Shown here in pieces: positions 1-13,039 of a stretch of DNA of 64,000 bases; position 1 is the first letter of the stretch; the number at the start of each line of letters is the position of its first letter. The notes under the pieces were generated by a model. That model saw nothing but the letters and a program-made list of their open reading frames with translations, made no database searches and was not told the DNA's origin. The stretch comes from Pholis gunnellus (Eukaryota; Chordata; Actinopteri; Perciformes; Pholidae). Location of the stretch: assembly GCA_910591455.2 (NCBI GenBank), contig OU342807.1:4169430-4233429 (forward strand), in the 5' to 3' direction. The position numbers and the translations under genes were made by a program.

Positions 1-1839
1 ACGCCAAGCTGATGTCTGTATTTCTCGGGGCGTTCTTTTGAAACGCGACAGCAAACCGTTCTTTCAAAGAGGCTGAAGCTCTTAGAAGATGGACGGCAGT
101 GGTCACATGACCGAGGACTCTCGGAGGACGAGAGACAAGTTGTTACAAGTGCTCTGCTGCCTTTTTTTGGGGGGTTTTTTTGCATAATATACTGTTTTAA
201 AGGAAAGGACTTGTACTGTTTCACGTTTCACACTGTGTGTGTTTGTCTTTTTTTCATAGACTTCTATCTTCCCTCGAGTCCCACAAACCCTTGAGTTCCA
301 AAATAATAAAACAAAAGTGACGCAAATTTGTTCCTCGATTCGTGGAAGTATTTCGTTATTGACGCCTGGAGGCTCTCGTAGCGCCGTCGGAGGGAGTGAG
401 GTGTGTAGAAACACGTGACAGCAGAAGAACAAACGTACCTGCGTGTTTACAGGTTTCCTCCTCCACATTTCAGGGGAAGAGTTTTCTACTTTTTACTCGA
501 CAACATGTATTTGACAGCTGGAGTGACTGGATACTTATGTTATATTAAAAACATAATCCAATATCCTCTTTCAGTAACGCTTTGTTTTACGGGTCTTTTA
601 CTTTTCTACTCATTTCCTGTACACTTTCAAAATAATTACCCGGAAAGAAGCTGGTATATGTGACTATTAACGATTACAACATTTCCTGGAAAGGGTCAAA
701 TTATTTGATCTTTTAATAATAAGTGAAATGCGGAGATTGTGTGGTCGGTACTTTTTGGTAAACTCTTGATCTTAACATGCTAATATTCAGTTGAACACAC
801 AAACTAAAGTCATAGATTTGTGCAGCCTTTTGAGCGTTAGAAGATGACGATGAAGATGAAGTGAACCCTCACAGATCCAGAAGGAATAATTTGTGCTTCA
901 AGGTTTTTCTTTGGTGGACACATTTTTAGATATTTTTTGGCTGCTTATAAACACCAATAAACTCTTCTGCTCAACCTATAAACACTTTCTCCATTTCCCA
1001 ATGAATTAGTCCCAAATGGCTTCAATGTCCTAAGAAATGTCAACATAAAGCATCTTTACTTCTATAACTCCTTCTTTCCTTTCTACTTCTCTGTATCCTT
1101 GTTTCGGTCTGTCCCTTCTTCAACCTTTTTCTTTGATCTGGACACTTATAAATAAATCTGACAACAGAGCTGAACTCTACTACTCTTCACATTAAAGAAG
1201 TTCTGTGGATACTTCAGTATATTCTGCTGCTAATCCCAAGTTACTTCTAAATGAGTATTGTTTCACGTGGTGTTGCTACTTTATTCTTCCAGGGTTCAGA
1301 CGTGAGTAGAAAACTAACTTTTAAACCATGAATATGAAACTATTAGTCACCATTTCATTTATTTTCCATTTCTGAGTGCCAACATGGCAACTCTGTTAAA
1401 TTCACCTTAAATCAACACACTGGAGGAGCCGGTGGATTCTTTGAGTGGGGAGAAGGCCAAAAAACCTTCAGCAGGAGCTGAGCGTGGTGGGGGGGGAAAC
1501 TAAAATTACAACTTCAATTTCATGTGTAATTTTTTGAGAGTCACTCTGGCTTGAAGAGGGAAACAGCAGCTGGCTCGGCTCGGCCTTTTTCTGGCACATT
1601 CAGCCTGCCGTCCGGTTTGAATATAATCCCACAGAATAGTCACTTCACACGGCGTACATGTGCAGACCTGAGGGAGGTTTTCTAGTCTTTAGTCCGGCAG
1701 AAAGACGCACATTCTGTTGCAACTCTTCCTCAGGAATTTGACTGAGGAGCAGGAGGAGCAGGAGGAGGAGGAGGAGAGGAAAAAAAAAGGCGATTTACGT
1801 AAATCTGCTCCAAACTCTTAAATGGAGAGATTAGTTCCC
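1..1839. other. Intergenic stretch, no gene recognised
   Basis: AT-rich unique-looking DNA with frequent stops in all frames. The short open frames show no family motif and no splice-supported continuation. A purine-rich AGGAGG-type tract lies near 1745-1795. I see no RNA gene or complete mobile element. Confidence 0.5.
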
Positions 1840-2062
1840 CCTCACGCTCCAGTTGGCCTCCTCAATGGATGTGCTCTCTCAATCCGCTGGGAGTTTCCTA
1901 GATACACCTCATTTCAAAGCTGGCGGTCACAAAAGAGATCATTTATCTTCCTCTCAGAATCAATTACTAATTTTGGAGCAGGGAGTTGAGGAGAGTGCGG
2001 GTATTCAGCCGGCTGCAGGAAACCGAAACAGAACTAGTTCTGATGAGTTTGATGGTATTTTA
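1840..2062. other. Repeat-free block, possible conserved non-coding element
   Basis: A compact block without microsatellite or known repeat signature, containing homeodomain-like core words such as TCAATTACTAATTTT around 1960-1975. An open frame crosses it (1853-2065), but its translation resembles no family I know and has no clear splice context. In vertebrates the gene-poor side of ETAA1 faces MEIS1 and is rich in conserved non-coding DNA. Placing this block in that class is inference only. Confidence 0.2.
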
Positions 2063-2602
2063 TGATGTTTTTTTGAACTGGAGGTTATTTTTGAAGCAAG
2101 AAAACAACACGTGTGTCCTCGGTGCTGCTCTTCTCCCTCTGCTTCTCTCTGCGCTGACTGACAGGCGGCAGCTTCAACTCCCATGTTTCACTGCCCTCTT
2201 TAGGGGATTGTGGAAACTGCCTTCATCTCCATTTTTATTTTTTTTTATTTTTAATTTAAAAGCTAAACGTGCGATTAGCTAGGCAGCTTGAGAAAGAATA
2301 AAAAATTAAAAAGATGAGACGTCATGTTGAACTGGAGACAGATCAACAGGAACATCATGTGAGAAAGTTTGTAAACTGATGCGATTTCCCACAAATCACT
2401 CTGGCAGTGAACTGCAGGCAGGTCATTTATTACAGTTATTTATATTAGATAAACACATAAGACATGGGAAAAGATTATTTATTAAGAATATTTTGATAAC
2501 TTTTCAGCCTTCAGTATCTGTCTAATGGGGTCAACGGTCATGTTTTGCCTACTGATAATAAAATAAACTGATTTACTACAAAGGTCGTAAGTTACTGACG
2601 CA

Positions 2603-3312
2603 GTGTCTGTAACGAAGTACATTTACTGCACTAAAGCACACGTCTGAGGTACTTGAGTATTTTCTACTCCTTTACCTCTCGGAGGGAAATTACAATTATT
2701 TGATACCTTCACTTACTTTACAAGTTTTTTTCACCTAAACATACAAAAATGTACAAATACACCTCAAATGATTTTGATTAATCGATTGACAGAAAACATA
2801 ATCTGCAGCTACTTTGACGATTTAGGTCATTTTTCCATTTAAAACATTTCACGGTTCCAGCTTCTCATATGTGAAGATTTGTTATTTTTCCATTTTTAAT
2901 AAAGTTAAAATATTTTAATGTATCAGTAATAATGTTGCAGTTTAGACAAAACAAACATTGTGAAGTTGTCACTTTGAGCTCTGAGTTATTGTGACGGCGT
3001 TTCTCGCTTGTTTCACTATTTTCACTATTTTCACAAACCAAATAATCGATTAATGGAGAAAATAATCAGATTAATCCATCATGAAAATAATCATTAGTTA
3101 ATATTATAAAATGAGCTCCACCTCAACCAACTACAACAACACGAGGAGTGATAATAATCTAATGATATAATAACTGTCACAGTGACATTTGAATACTTTT
3201 TAATCCGTTTTTCCTGGTTATACTATACACGCATACTTTTACTTAAGCAACATCTTCAATGCAGGACTTTTTACAGCGTGGTATCAGTACGTTTACTTTA
3301 GTGTCTGAATAG
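2603..3312. repeat. Teleost MITE-like repeat (GTACTTAAGTA type), long copy
   Basis: Contains the hallmarks of a very common fish element: 'acgaagtacatttact', 'gaggtacttgagtatttt', an internal block with 'aatcgattgacagaaaa' and 'gagctccacctcaacca', and a closing part with 'caatgcaggactttttacagcgtgg'. Similar fragments occur at least nine times in this window. No coding capacity. The family name is left open. Confidence 0.6.
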
Positions 3313-3651
3313 AATGTAGCGTCTATAAAGTTCCCTCAACAGAACAAAATGTCTCATTTCTGCAAACAACCCCACAATCCAATACGTCGAGTCTTTCATG
3401 TTGTGTCCGCTATCGGTGGAGCAGCAGCAGACTTCTGAGTATTTGCTCGGTGAGCCTTAACACATGAGTCCTGTAAATACAAATGCATAATAAGGATGAG
3501 TTGTGCAAAGTTCTGTGGAGGTGTGAAGATGTTTGCGTGTTTATTTTTGAAGCCACTAATGACGCTTGGCTCGTGATGTGGAGCCATACACAGCATATTA
3601 TAGTCGTATTCCAGAATAGCACTCTGATTGGTCCCATGTTGCATGAGTGCT

Positions 3652-3775
3652 TTTACTGTTGATACTTTAAGTACATTTAGCTTTCAACACTTCTGTTCTA
3701 GTAAATGAAGTATTTTTATAATGTGGCATTGCTATACTTTTACTTAAAACATCTCAGTACTTCCTCCACCACAGT
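3652..3775. repeat. Teleost MITE-like repeat, terminal fragment
   Basis: Ends in 'agtacttcctccaccac', the complement of the 'gtggtggaagaagtact' terminus seen in other copies (for example near 6595 and 11440). It carries 'actttaagtacattt' and 'tacttttacttaaaac' inside. Confidence 0.6.
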
Positions 3776-4849
3776 TCACAGGCTAAAGTAGAACAAACCG
3801 TGAAGAGTAAACTCAGCTTCGTGTGTTAAATTGGTGGAGTTCTCCTTTAAGTTTGTCCTCAAAGTCAAAAGTCTAGTGGATGATTTTGTGAAACAGCCAC
3901 GGACATTCTCTACTCTCTGGATTCTATTAAATCTTGACTGTTGAATAATCAGAAAAAGGGTTAATTATTATAACAGTTACAATTTATTTTTTTAAAGAAT
4001 CTGCAGCCAGTATGAAGACGCGTACTGGCTGCAGATTCCCTAGGAAACCCCTGATATTTCATGTTGAATAGTGTGAGCTGTGTGAAGTCAGTCAGTTTAT
4101 CCGTCTGGGTGTTTGTAATCTGTGTGTCTGTGTGTCTTCTCTCAGCAGGAAAGAATGCAGCAGAGACGTTCAGATGGAGATGAATTGGTCCCGAGGAGCT
4201 CCTGCAGTGGGCTCTGGTGCCCAGAAGATGACCCTCTCTGGCTGCAGGCAGCGAGCCCACAGAGGTAACCAGGTTTATCTAAACAAACTCCTAATGTGGA
4301 CTCGAGTCACAAACGTCGGGTCGAGCAGACCCCAAAAAAAATTCCGAGGAGACATTAATCCGCCTCCTCCAGGTCTGGACCTGTGACCTGTCGGTCCATC
4401 AATACTCCGCTTTAAAACAACAGGCGCCATGAGCTCACCGGCCTCCTCCTGGAACCCTCTCTGTTCCTCCTCCAGATCCGTGGGATCCGGGGGAGCTGAA
4501 CACAAAGTTGGATAATTTATTGCCTTTAATTAAATGCTTGCTTCAGGAGGGATTAAATGCGTTTCCCCATGTGCGGGGCAAAAGGGGAAGGTGTTCAGTG
4601 TCGGACAGAGGATCCAGAGACTCGGGGAGGGGAGGATCATGGTTACCTTGTGGGAGGAAGTGGAGGAGGTAAGGTGGGGGAGACGAGGGTGGAGGAGGAA
4701 GGGAGGGAAGGGTCAGTTTACCTCGATGGGAGACTTCGACCTGGTGGACAGGAAGTCGACCACGTTCATGAAAGACAATCGTCATCTGTTCACCTGAACA
4801 TGCAGTTCATTTAAAGACTCTGTTGTCTTCAGGTTATTCTTAGTAGTAT
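3776..4849. other. Intergenic stretch, no gene recognised
   Basis: The 4.1-4.8 kb part is somewhat GC-richer and has overlapping short open frames on both strands, but none shows a domain, a plausible start context or splice partners. A 21-bp inverted pair ('ctgcagccagta'/'tactggctgcag') sits at about 4002-4035. Confidence 0.45.
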
Positions 4850-4856
4850 TAGGGGT

Positions 4857-5172
<316 letters not shown>

Positions 5173-6020
5173 ATATGTTGTTGTTCCCCGGTTCCTCATG
5201 TAGATGTTTTCCATATTAGCATAAAACTATAATATGGTCTAAAAACTGATTTAAAAAGAAACTAATTGCATAAAAAGCTGTATGAGAACTTAAAATATAT
5301 AAAACTAATACGATGGAAATATAATTGCATAAAGAAATAAAACTTGAAAAAAAGAAGATTACTTGAATAAATTAAATTAAAATTGAAACGCCAGAAATTT
5401 AATTTGCTCAAGATTTTTTTCAGTTTTCATACAAAGAATAGAAGTCAAAAACACAGACCCATGAAAGGTGAGCACAATAGGTCCCTTCATCAGCTGTTCT
5501 GGAGCTTTCGGTCGTATTAAAAGATCTTCGTTGGCAGTTGGAGTTTTCTACATCATTTCATGACAACTGAGCAAAAGCTGTGGACGAACGTGTGATAGAC
5601 CAAAAAATACAGAAATACAGAATCAGATCAAATATAAAGAAAGATTCTGGATGATTCCAGATGTGTTGATGTTGAATGTTTGTGATAAACTGAAGGATGA
5701 AATGTTCCTTCATGTGTTGATAAAATCCTCCTACTTCTTCAGATTAATAAACTCTTTAAAGCCTCTTGGATCAGCTGGAAGATGCTTCATAACAAAGCTG
5801 AAAACAGGTTGTTTGTTCTTTCTAGAGATACGAGGTTCTCACAGGACAGAGACGCTACAAACATGATGATCTCATAGAATATGATGCACTGATGAAGATT
5901 AAACTAGACAACAGGATGTAAAGGAGTTAAAAACATCTACAGTAGGAAAATACAACATACACATTAATGCAGCAGTGATGTTAATCCAGAAACATCAGAT
6001 ATAACAGTCAAACACTAATG
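5173..6020. other. AT-rich intergenic stretch, nothing recognised
   Basis: Low-GC sequence with many stops in all frames. I see no repeat family, RNA gene or exon-like segment. Confidence 0.5.
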
Positions 6021-6182
6021 GGAACATTTTACTGCACAATACGTACTTTTACTTTTCATACTTTAAGTAATCTGCTGATAATACTTACCTACTTTAACTT
6101 TTAAAATGCAGCATTTTTATTGAAGTGTTTTCAGTGTGGTATTAATACTTTTAATGAAGTAAAGGATCTGAATATTTCCTCC
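6021..6182. repeat. Teleost MITE-like repeat fragment
   Basis: Contains 'gtacttttacttttcatactttaag' type words and closes with 'gtaaaggatctgaatatttcctcc', the complement of the usual 'ggaagaagtattcagatcctttac' end of this family. Confidence 0.6.
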
Positions 6183-6591
6183 AAATTTAAATCCGTTCTG
6201 TCACAGCAAAACTTAAATAGGCAGCCGGACATCAAACTGATTGAAGGTCTCAGTTGAAAACACAGTTTGAAAGTCTTCATCCATTTCACCAACGATTCTT
6301 CATGTTTTCCTGACGGCAGGTCTGAGGTCAGATTCATTTCTCCTGCTCAGAGGAAGGACTAATGACTCACAGCGACGTGTAATCTGTGGCTGTGAGGAAA
6401 GTGTGTATCAATCAGGTTAAGGAGAGCGTTCGCCTGCAGCAGCTCACACACTCACCGTCAGATTCACTTCAATTAGCTTAGCTCGTTAGCGGGAGGGGGG
6501 GGGGGGGCGTGGCCTAAACAGATTTCATTTTTCAACAAACACCAAATCCAGACGCCAAGCTGAGGAAGTGTGAGGCCTTCTGAGCGGTAAT

Positions 6592-6675
6592 CAGTGGTGG
6601 AAGAAGTATTACGATCCTTTACTGAAGAAAAAGTACTGCATTCAAAACCATACTGAAGTAAAAGTACGTGAAGCT
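6592..6675. repeat. Teleost MITE-like repeat, 5' terminal fragment
   Basis: Begins 'cagtggtggaagaagtatta', followed by 'gatcctttact' and 'aaagtactgcattcaaaacc', the standard left end of the family also seen at 11438. Confidence 0.65.
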
Positions 6676-6962
6676 GTCTTGTTTTCAGCTTTGTGACAAC
6701 GCATTCTCCAGCTCACCCAGGAGGCTTTTTAGGTAGTTTATTCAGCTTGAGAAGAAAGTTCCTCGACACATAAAGAAACTCTTCAGTTTATCACAAACAT
6801 TCAACACATCTGGAGATATACGCGGATGAGGAATTATAATCTGAACCGGCACTTTAACGACAAAATGTCCTCATATGAAGGTTTAAACTCAGCGAGGGTT
6901 TTGTGTGTTTTTGTGTGTCGAGGAGGTTGGACGTGACCTTGGTTGATGACATCATGTTAGCA

Positions 6963-6989
6963 GTGTGTGTGTGTGTGTGTGTGTGTGTG
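6963..6989. repeat. (TG)n microsatellite
   Basis: About 13 TG units followed by a G-rich run near 7000. Confidence 0.95.
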
Positions 6990-7223
6990 GATGAGGGGGG
7001 GGGGTTGTGTTTTCTGTAACCCTTCCTCTGTGCGTGACGATCCATCACGGCAGCAGAGCGTGGAGCAACAGGAGCTCACATAAACACTGTGGCTGCTGTG
7101 ATTTTTATTTATTTTTTTCAGATGTTGTGTGCAGTTGCTTTTATTCAACACAGAGCTCCAGTTTAGGCTGTTATTGGGTTATTTTCAGGGACGGCGGATC
7201 AAAATTCTTCTCTGTTGAACAAC

Positions 7224-7600
7224 GTGCATTGTTTCTGTCAAATAAGTGGTGGAATGTAACTAAGAACATTTACTCAAATGCTGCCCTAAAGCGCACGTAC
7301 TTGCACTTAACTTGGGTATTTCTCTTCATGGCACTTTGTACTTCTACTCCGCTACATTTGTCTGACAGCTTTAGTATAAAAATAATATAAAAACACGATG
7401 CTTCGTTATACATTAAATTACCCAACAGTATATACAAGTACAGCTGAAATTATTAGTCCATTGGTTCATTAGTTGACTGACTAAATTAAATTAGCAACTT
7501 TTTTGATGGCGTAAGTCATTTTCCATGTAAACTGTACTGTTTACCTTGTTAAGAATGTAATAAGTTTTGTACTTGAGTACAAATTTGAGGCATTTGTCTT
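7224..7600. repeat. Teleost MITE-like repeat copy
   Basis: Starts 'agtggtggaatgtaactaag' and carries 'cttctactccgctacatttg', 'tctgacagctttagtataaa' and later 'gtacttgagtacaaatttgagg'. This is the same family as the copy at 16860-17306. The reading frame crossing it (7007-7390) is not a gene. Confidence 0.65.
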
Positions 7601-9240
7601 TTCTTTTCATGCCAATTTCTTCTTCACCACATTCATGATTGTTGTTATAAATTACAGCTCAAACAATCAGTATATTCAGCAATCTTTCGATTGGAAGAAA
7701 ATAAAACAAGTAGTTTGTCATCTAAAAATATTTAGTGGTTTCAGCTTCACGAATGGGAAGATTTTCCATTTTTCCTTTTAACATTTTTTAATAATGTTCA
7801 TGTTTTAGTAATAAAACATGAACAGAATTCCTACAACAACCGACGGTCCTTTAAGTCACATTTCATTTCAAAGCAGATTCTCTCAAAGTGCTGCTGCCGC
7901 CAATCGATGAGCTGAACTGAACTTTTCTTCTTTAAACAACAAATACTTATAATTCAACTTAAAGATCAAGATAAACTTCATTTAAACCAAGCTGAGAATG
8001 ACCTTTTCAATAAACTGTCCTTCATCTGTCTTCAGAGTCCAAGAAGTTAATTCCCATGAATGTTTTACTTCCCCCCGTAGCCTCACATATTCTCCCTCCC
8101 ACCTCGTCAACTTTTACACAAGTCTGTCTATAAAAAGTGCAGCCAAAGAAGGATCCGGCGTCGTAGAGTTTTCTGCTGCGACAGAAATCTCCCCGAATCG
8201 GTTTGAACATCTCGACTCGGGTCAAGACTGAAGCCCATTATGGAGAAGGCCAGAGCAGCGTCAGGGTTTCATTCCCCCAGCAGTCCAGTAAAGCTCGTCC
8301 ATAAATCCAAACAACAGCTCGCTGTTGGAGCGGCGAAGGGGAGTTCTCAGGGACTCCAGGGAACGAAGGGGAGAACGAGACCAGCGCTGTTATGCAGACG
8401 TTAAACATTTTGACTTGAAGCCGACCGAAGCCGACACATAGTATTGTCATCGGGCCGAGAGTGACGTTTATTGGAGGGTTGGTTTCATCGCTCTATTGTA
8501 TGTTCGGATTCTCTGAAATGCTGTTTGTCAGCGGCCCGGCCTGCCGACAGCTCAGACTGCTGCAGCGACAGTCTGCAAATGAAAAGCATTCCTGCGGGTG
8601 TCTTTCAGAATTTGGAAAGAAAACAGAGCAGCTTGATAAAATGTTCAAACGCAATTAGCTCCAAAAACCTATATATATATATATTCTGCTTGCAAGATCC
8701 TTTGTGTTTGGCTCTTCTTCGTTGTTTCATCAGATGTGCGTCTTGTTCCGTTTGATCTCGGAGCCCATCGGAGAGCAGCTGTGGTTCTCTGTGCCCAGCG
8801 ATGAGAGAGCCAGTTCATGTGAAACTCCACCACATCTCACCACAACAAGGTGATTCTCCAGTCGCCTCAGAGGGAGTTACAGGCTTTAGAGCTCTCTGGC
8901 ACCTCAGGACTCAGTTCATGCCTCTAACACGGTGTGAACGACGGGTAGCCAAAGTGTCAAAGTTTGTCTTTTTGCCACAAGCAGGGTTTCTAGGGATGGC
9001 ATGTTGATTGGTCGGTCAGTCGTCCACGTCAGGCTGACTTCATCCAGCGTTCGTAGCAAAAAAGTTGCAAAAAAAGCAAAAAAATGATGCGCTGTAATTT
9101 GTACGTCTCCCACAAAATCAAATCGAATGTAATCCACGTAATAATGGACCATAAAGGGTCTTTCCAGCCTTTCACCCAGGAGACCGCTGTTCTTTCCCCG
9201 TGTGACACGAGAAGTCAACGTTGATTTATTCGTCACGTTA
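7601..9240. other. Intergenic stretch with one repeat-free block near 8480-8670
   Basis: No gene recognised. The segment 8480-8670 is free of repeats and contains AT-rich binding-site-like words ('tctgcaaatgaaaagcattc', 'aaacgcaattagc'), so it may be non-coding regulatory DNA. The open frames here (for example 8461-8755 on +) show no domain. Confidence 0.3.
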
Positions 9241-9665
9241 CTTCCGAAACTTCCGTAACATCACTTCTGTAGTTATTTTAAACCAAATGACGATCTTTTT
9301 CCTCGATATAACGAAGCGGTTTTGCTGCCCAAACCGAACTGAGTTTCCTGTGAAGATGGAAGTTTATTTTAAAAAGAGCGTGTGCGTGTAAACGAGCGTA
9401 AATTGACACACGTAGCTGGCTTTCATAGGAAAAGCATGAAGAAATGAGGAAGAACTTTTCGTAGGATGTCGTACAAACCGTTGTGTGAGGATACGTCGAA
9501 AGCCCACGCAGGGCGCGAGGAAGGGGAGGTGGATGGGTCACCCACGAGACAGCTGTTCGTTCCCCGACGTCAACGTTGGTTTATTTGTCGTGCCTGTAAC
9601 GCCACTTCCGTAGTTATTTTCAACCCAAACCACAATCTTTTCCTAAACCTCACCAAGTATCTCAC
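9241..9665. repeat. Dispersed repeat with 'acttccgtagttatttt' motif
   Basis: Two related segments, about 9241-9300 and 9590-9660, share 'cacttc(c/t)gtagttatttt' followed by 'aacccaaaccacaatctttt'. The second continues 'cctaaacctcaccaagta'. A related segment in reverse orientation lies at about 10140-10200 and a closely similar one at 59110-59185. This is a recurrent fish interspersed repeat of unknown class. Confidence 0.55.
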
Positions 9666-10129
9666 TATGTGCCGCTAGCATCACGGGCGGCGCTATGAAG
9701 AGGCTAGTGGAGGTTAACTCAACCAAAATGCTCGTAAAAATGTTGAAGCTTTGTTTAAACTTAATTAGAAGCCTCTTAATTAACGTTATAAGCATTACTG
9801 TTATAATACAGTTTTGTATTTTCCCTGAAAAATAGTGAGATACAGTTGAAAGCTTTGGAAAACGCTGATTGAACCGTAGAATGGTGGACTCCACCACTAA
9901 CAATAGTCAAACGTCTTGAAACAAGAGGTTAATGTCGCAAAAATCTGGAGGATTATGTAACTTTATTGTCAGAGGTGACTCATAATGCTTCATATTGGAG
10001 GGCAGTGATTGTTTTGCAGGCCTGCAATGTGTTCTCATAACACGTTTCAATTTCCGCTCCTCACGTGCAGACTGTCTTTTCAAAATAAACTTTCGTCTTT
10101 ACAGGAAACAAATTGGTTAAAATGAGGCA

Positions 10130-10260
10130 GCAAAACTAATTGGTTACATTTAGGAAAAGATCGTCGTTTGGGTTCAAATAACGACGGAAGTGCACAAGCT
10201 ATGTGACAAATAAATCAGCGGTCTTCTGATGTAAAAAGGTCGCCGCTTGATGGACCCATC
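10130..10260 (-). repeat. Dispersed repeat with 'acttccgtagttatttt' motif, reverse copy
   Basis: Contains 'ggaaaagatcgtcgtttggg' and 'aaataacgacggaagtg', the complement of the motif at 9590-9660, followed by 'gacccatccacctct', related to the 'ggtggatgggtcacccac' at 9530. The 9.2-10.3 kb zone may be one element with inverted ends. Confidence 0.45.
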
Positions 10261-10499
10261 CACCTCTGTGTGGGGGTTTGTTCATGATTACTTGGATAAC
10301 ATGCGAAATAATTCCCTGGGATGTCTATGAATTACGACCCATTATCTGGAGGAGAACAGCCTGTTTGGAGTGAGGAACTTGTTTCTTTAGGTGGATCCTG
10401 TTTTCTCATCAGAAATCTGCTCTTTCTGCTGTGATCTCACAACACGGATGAACCCCTAAACTTAAAACTTAAGAACTTTTCCTCTTCGGCCCCCCCACA

Positions 10500-10760
10500 C
10501 GGTCTGCGTGTTCCTCTGCTCTTTGTACTCCTCTCAAAAACAAAGAGCTGTTACACCATCTGACATAAATTACAATGGGCCAGTCAGTGGCAATAAATGC
10601 AGCATTAAGCTCAGCCCAAACACACGCAGGCCTGCACGCCGAAGCGGGCAGTTTGTGGGCGACGTCTCGGGCGCCTTTCAGATGGATGTGACGGAGCCAC
10701 TTATCGTGGAGTTTATAGGCCGGTAATGAAACAGTAACCGGAGTCGTTTGCGCGCGTTAA
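10500..10760. other. Repeat-free block, possible conserved non-coding element
   Basis: Contiguous repeat-free sequence with balanced composition and words such as 'catctgacataaattacaat' and 'ggcaataaatgcagcatt'. An open frame of 72 codons overlaps (10508-10726) but has no recognisable product and no exon boundaries. Regulatory function is inferred only from composition and position. Confidence 0.2.
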
Positions 10761-11435
10761 AGTGGGTGTTGAAGTGGAAATGTGCAGGGAGGCTCGTGGA
10801 ACATTAGACTTGAAGTGCGGCGAGCTGTAAACTGTGTGCTCTGGACTCTTCGACGGGAATTGTTTTTTAAGCTTGCGATGGAGGAAATGTTGCCCATCTC
10901 CGTCTGTTAACCGGCTGCAGCTCTAAGTGAAGACGCTGGATGCATGACGTCATGTTCAGTCTGCAGACCTTGTCCAGTTTCACTTTCCTCTGCTTCATGT
11001 GAGCAAAAAAACAGCAAAAAACCTTGTCTTCTTAACTGAGCCACATCTGCACTGTTTTAGACATCTTGTCCATATCTTTAAGCTCTGGTGTCGTTTTTTA
11101 ATAACTCTATTTAAGGAAAAATATACGTTTAAATGCCCCAAAGCAGATATTTTTTCCAACACATTCAAAGGAAACTAGTCTGATAGAAAATGTTCCACTG
11201 AATTGTCTTGTTCTGGCCTTATTTTCAGCTAAATCGTTCCCATTGTGTGTCTGTCAGTAACAAAAGGCTGACACGCATTGAGTTTCTCGGAGGCTGAAAA
11301 AAACAAAATCTTTCCAGAGAGAAAGAAAAACAAACAGCTTCCCAGAGTCAATCAGCTTAATGAAGGCAATTAGGTTGGTGGTCTTAATGAGACGAAGCCT
11401 CTTAGGAAGAGCTGTTTTACTACTGTAGAGATACA

Positions 11436-11755
11436 AACAGTGGTGGAAGAAGTGTTCAGATCCTTTACTCATTAGAAGTACTACTCCCAAACTGTTAAAA
11501 TACTCTGTATTTGCCCTAGCATTTGCCCTAGCATCTGTCTTCACAGTGTTTGTTTGACTTCAAAATAGTTGCCAATTCATTTTCTGTCCATAGACTAATC
11601 CATTAATCTACCAATTGTTCCAACTGTACTTGTATAAACTGTAAAAGTACTAACGCTGTCAGATAAATGTAGAGAAGTAGAAGTATAAAGTAGCATGAGA
11701 ATAAGAGGCTCATGTACATGTAAGTACAAGTACTTAGTTACATTTTCATCCCTGG
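11436..11755. repeat. Teleost MITE-like repeat, near-complete copy
   Basis: Left end 'cagtggtggaagaagtgttc' with 'agatcctttactcattagaa'. Right end 'aagtacttagttacattttc' with 'atccctgg'. The interior has 'aaatgtagagaagtagaagt'. The two ends are inverted relative to each other, as expected for a MITE. Confidence 0.65.
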
Positions 11756-12697
11756 ATATAAAATACCAGTCAATAAAGTGTTAAATATAGGCGTACATTG
11801 TACAATGACTTCCATAATTATAGAATTTTATTTGCAGCCTGAGCTCAGGACTGCAGAGCTGCAGAATGTTGCGTCTCCAGAAAGATCCTGAATAAAGCAT
11901 CAAAGAAAGAGGATGAACAAAAAGCTTATCAGTGAAAAGTGAGCTGTTACATTAGAGGTGTTGGAAGGTGTCAGGTGGAGCGATGATACACCAAACCACA
12001 ACTAGGAACTTCACTAGAAACATCCACAGACAGTGAGAGCAGTAAAAGGCCAATAAATGAAAGTAACCGTGTTTATGCACCTGAAAGTTACAAAAGTGCA
12101 ACAAGGATCAGTTTCTACTGCAGGAACAGGGAACCTTTAAAGGAGTATTCTGGTCAAATGTTACTAACGTCTTGTCTTGGTAGTTTTGTCCGTCATTTCT
12201 ATCAGTTTTGATCTCATTACACGTTAAGTTAGCTGAGATCTGGAAACATGACGTGAAATCTGACAAGTCAAGAAGCGTGAACGGTCTGAAGATCAGACGG
12301 GTTGTAATATAAGCCAAAAGTTTAAAACTTATCACTCAAAAAGTCACAAAAACACCGGAGAGAATTACACCAACAACAAACAAACAAACAATCAAATCTC
12401 TTAAATTGCAAGCTCATTTGTCGCCAGTAGCTTTTGGCAAAAAAAGTCGCCATCAGGGTTTGGAAAGTCGCCAGATTTAGCGAGAAAGTCGCCAAGTTGC
12501 CAACACTGGCACCGGCTAAATATGTCCCCAGAGCAACATTGGACGTAATAATGGTTCCTATCACATATTAAACCAAACAAAAATTCATCTTCATAAAAAG
12601 AAGTTGTACAAATAATAATATATAAAAAAGCATATTAAAGCTACTGCAGATGTATAAAAACAAACACATTTAACTTACCAGAGCTGCTGTTCATGAT

Positions 12698-12845
12698 TTA
12701 AAGACAAAGTCCATCCTCCTCTCGATTCATGGACGCCAGTGAAGACAGTCGAGCCTCCCCAGTTGTATTTCTTGAATACGTTTAATGCGTTTGAGGGCTG
12801 AAAATGTCCGCTCGACAGAGGCAGCAGATATTGGGATTGTCACCG
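12698..12845 (-). pseudogene. hAT transposase C-terminal (dimerisation domain) remnant
   Basis: Read on the minus strand, the sequence gives IPISAASVERTFSALKRIK, the signature of the hAT C-terminal dimerisation region. After a one-base loss in an A run it continues in another frame as NTTGEARLSSLASMNREEDG and a stop at 12698-12700. Only this terminal fragment is recognisable. Flanking sequence at about 12425-12510 ('aagtcgccaagttgccaaca') looks like the terminal part of a related fish hAT element. A dead copy with no expected function. Confidence 0.75.
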
Positions 12846-13039
12846 ACCAACATGTCACGCTAGCCCACTAACCAAACACGTATGGCTAGGCCAGCTAGCA
12901 GGCTCTGACACGTCAAAGAATACGCCCAACATGTCAACCTAAAGATCTGATTGGTTGAAGACTATGACAATCAACAATATCGTCCCCATTCACTTAAACT
13001 GCACATGGATGCACTGGTAAATGTGCAATGAGAAAATAA

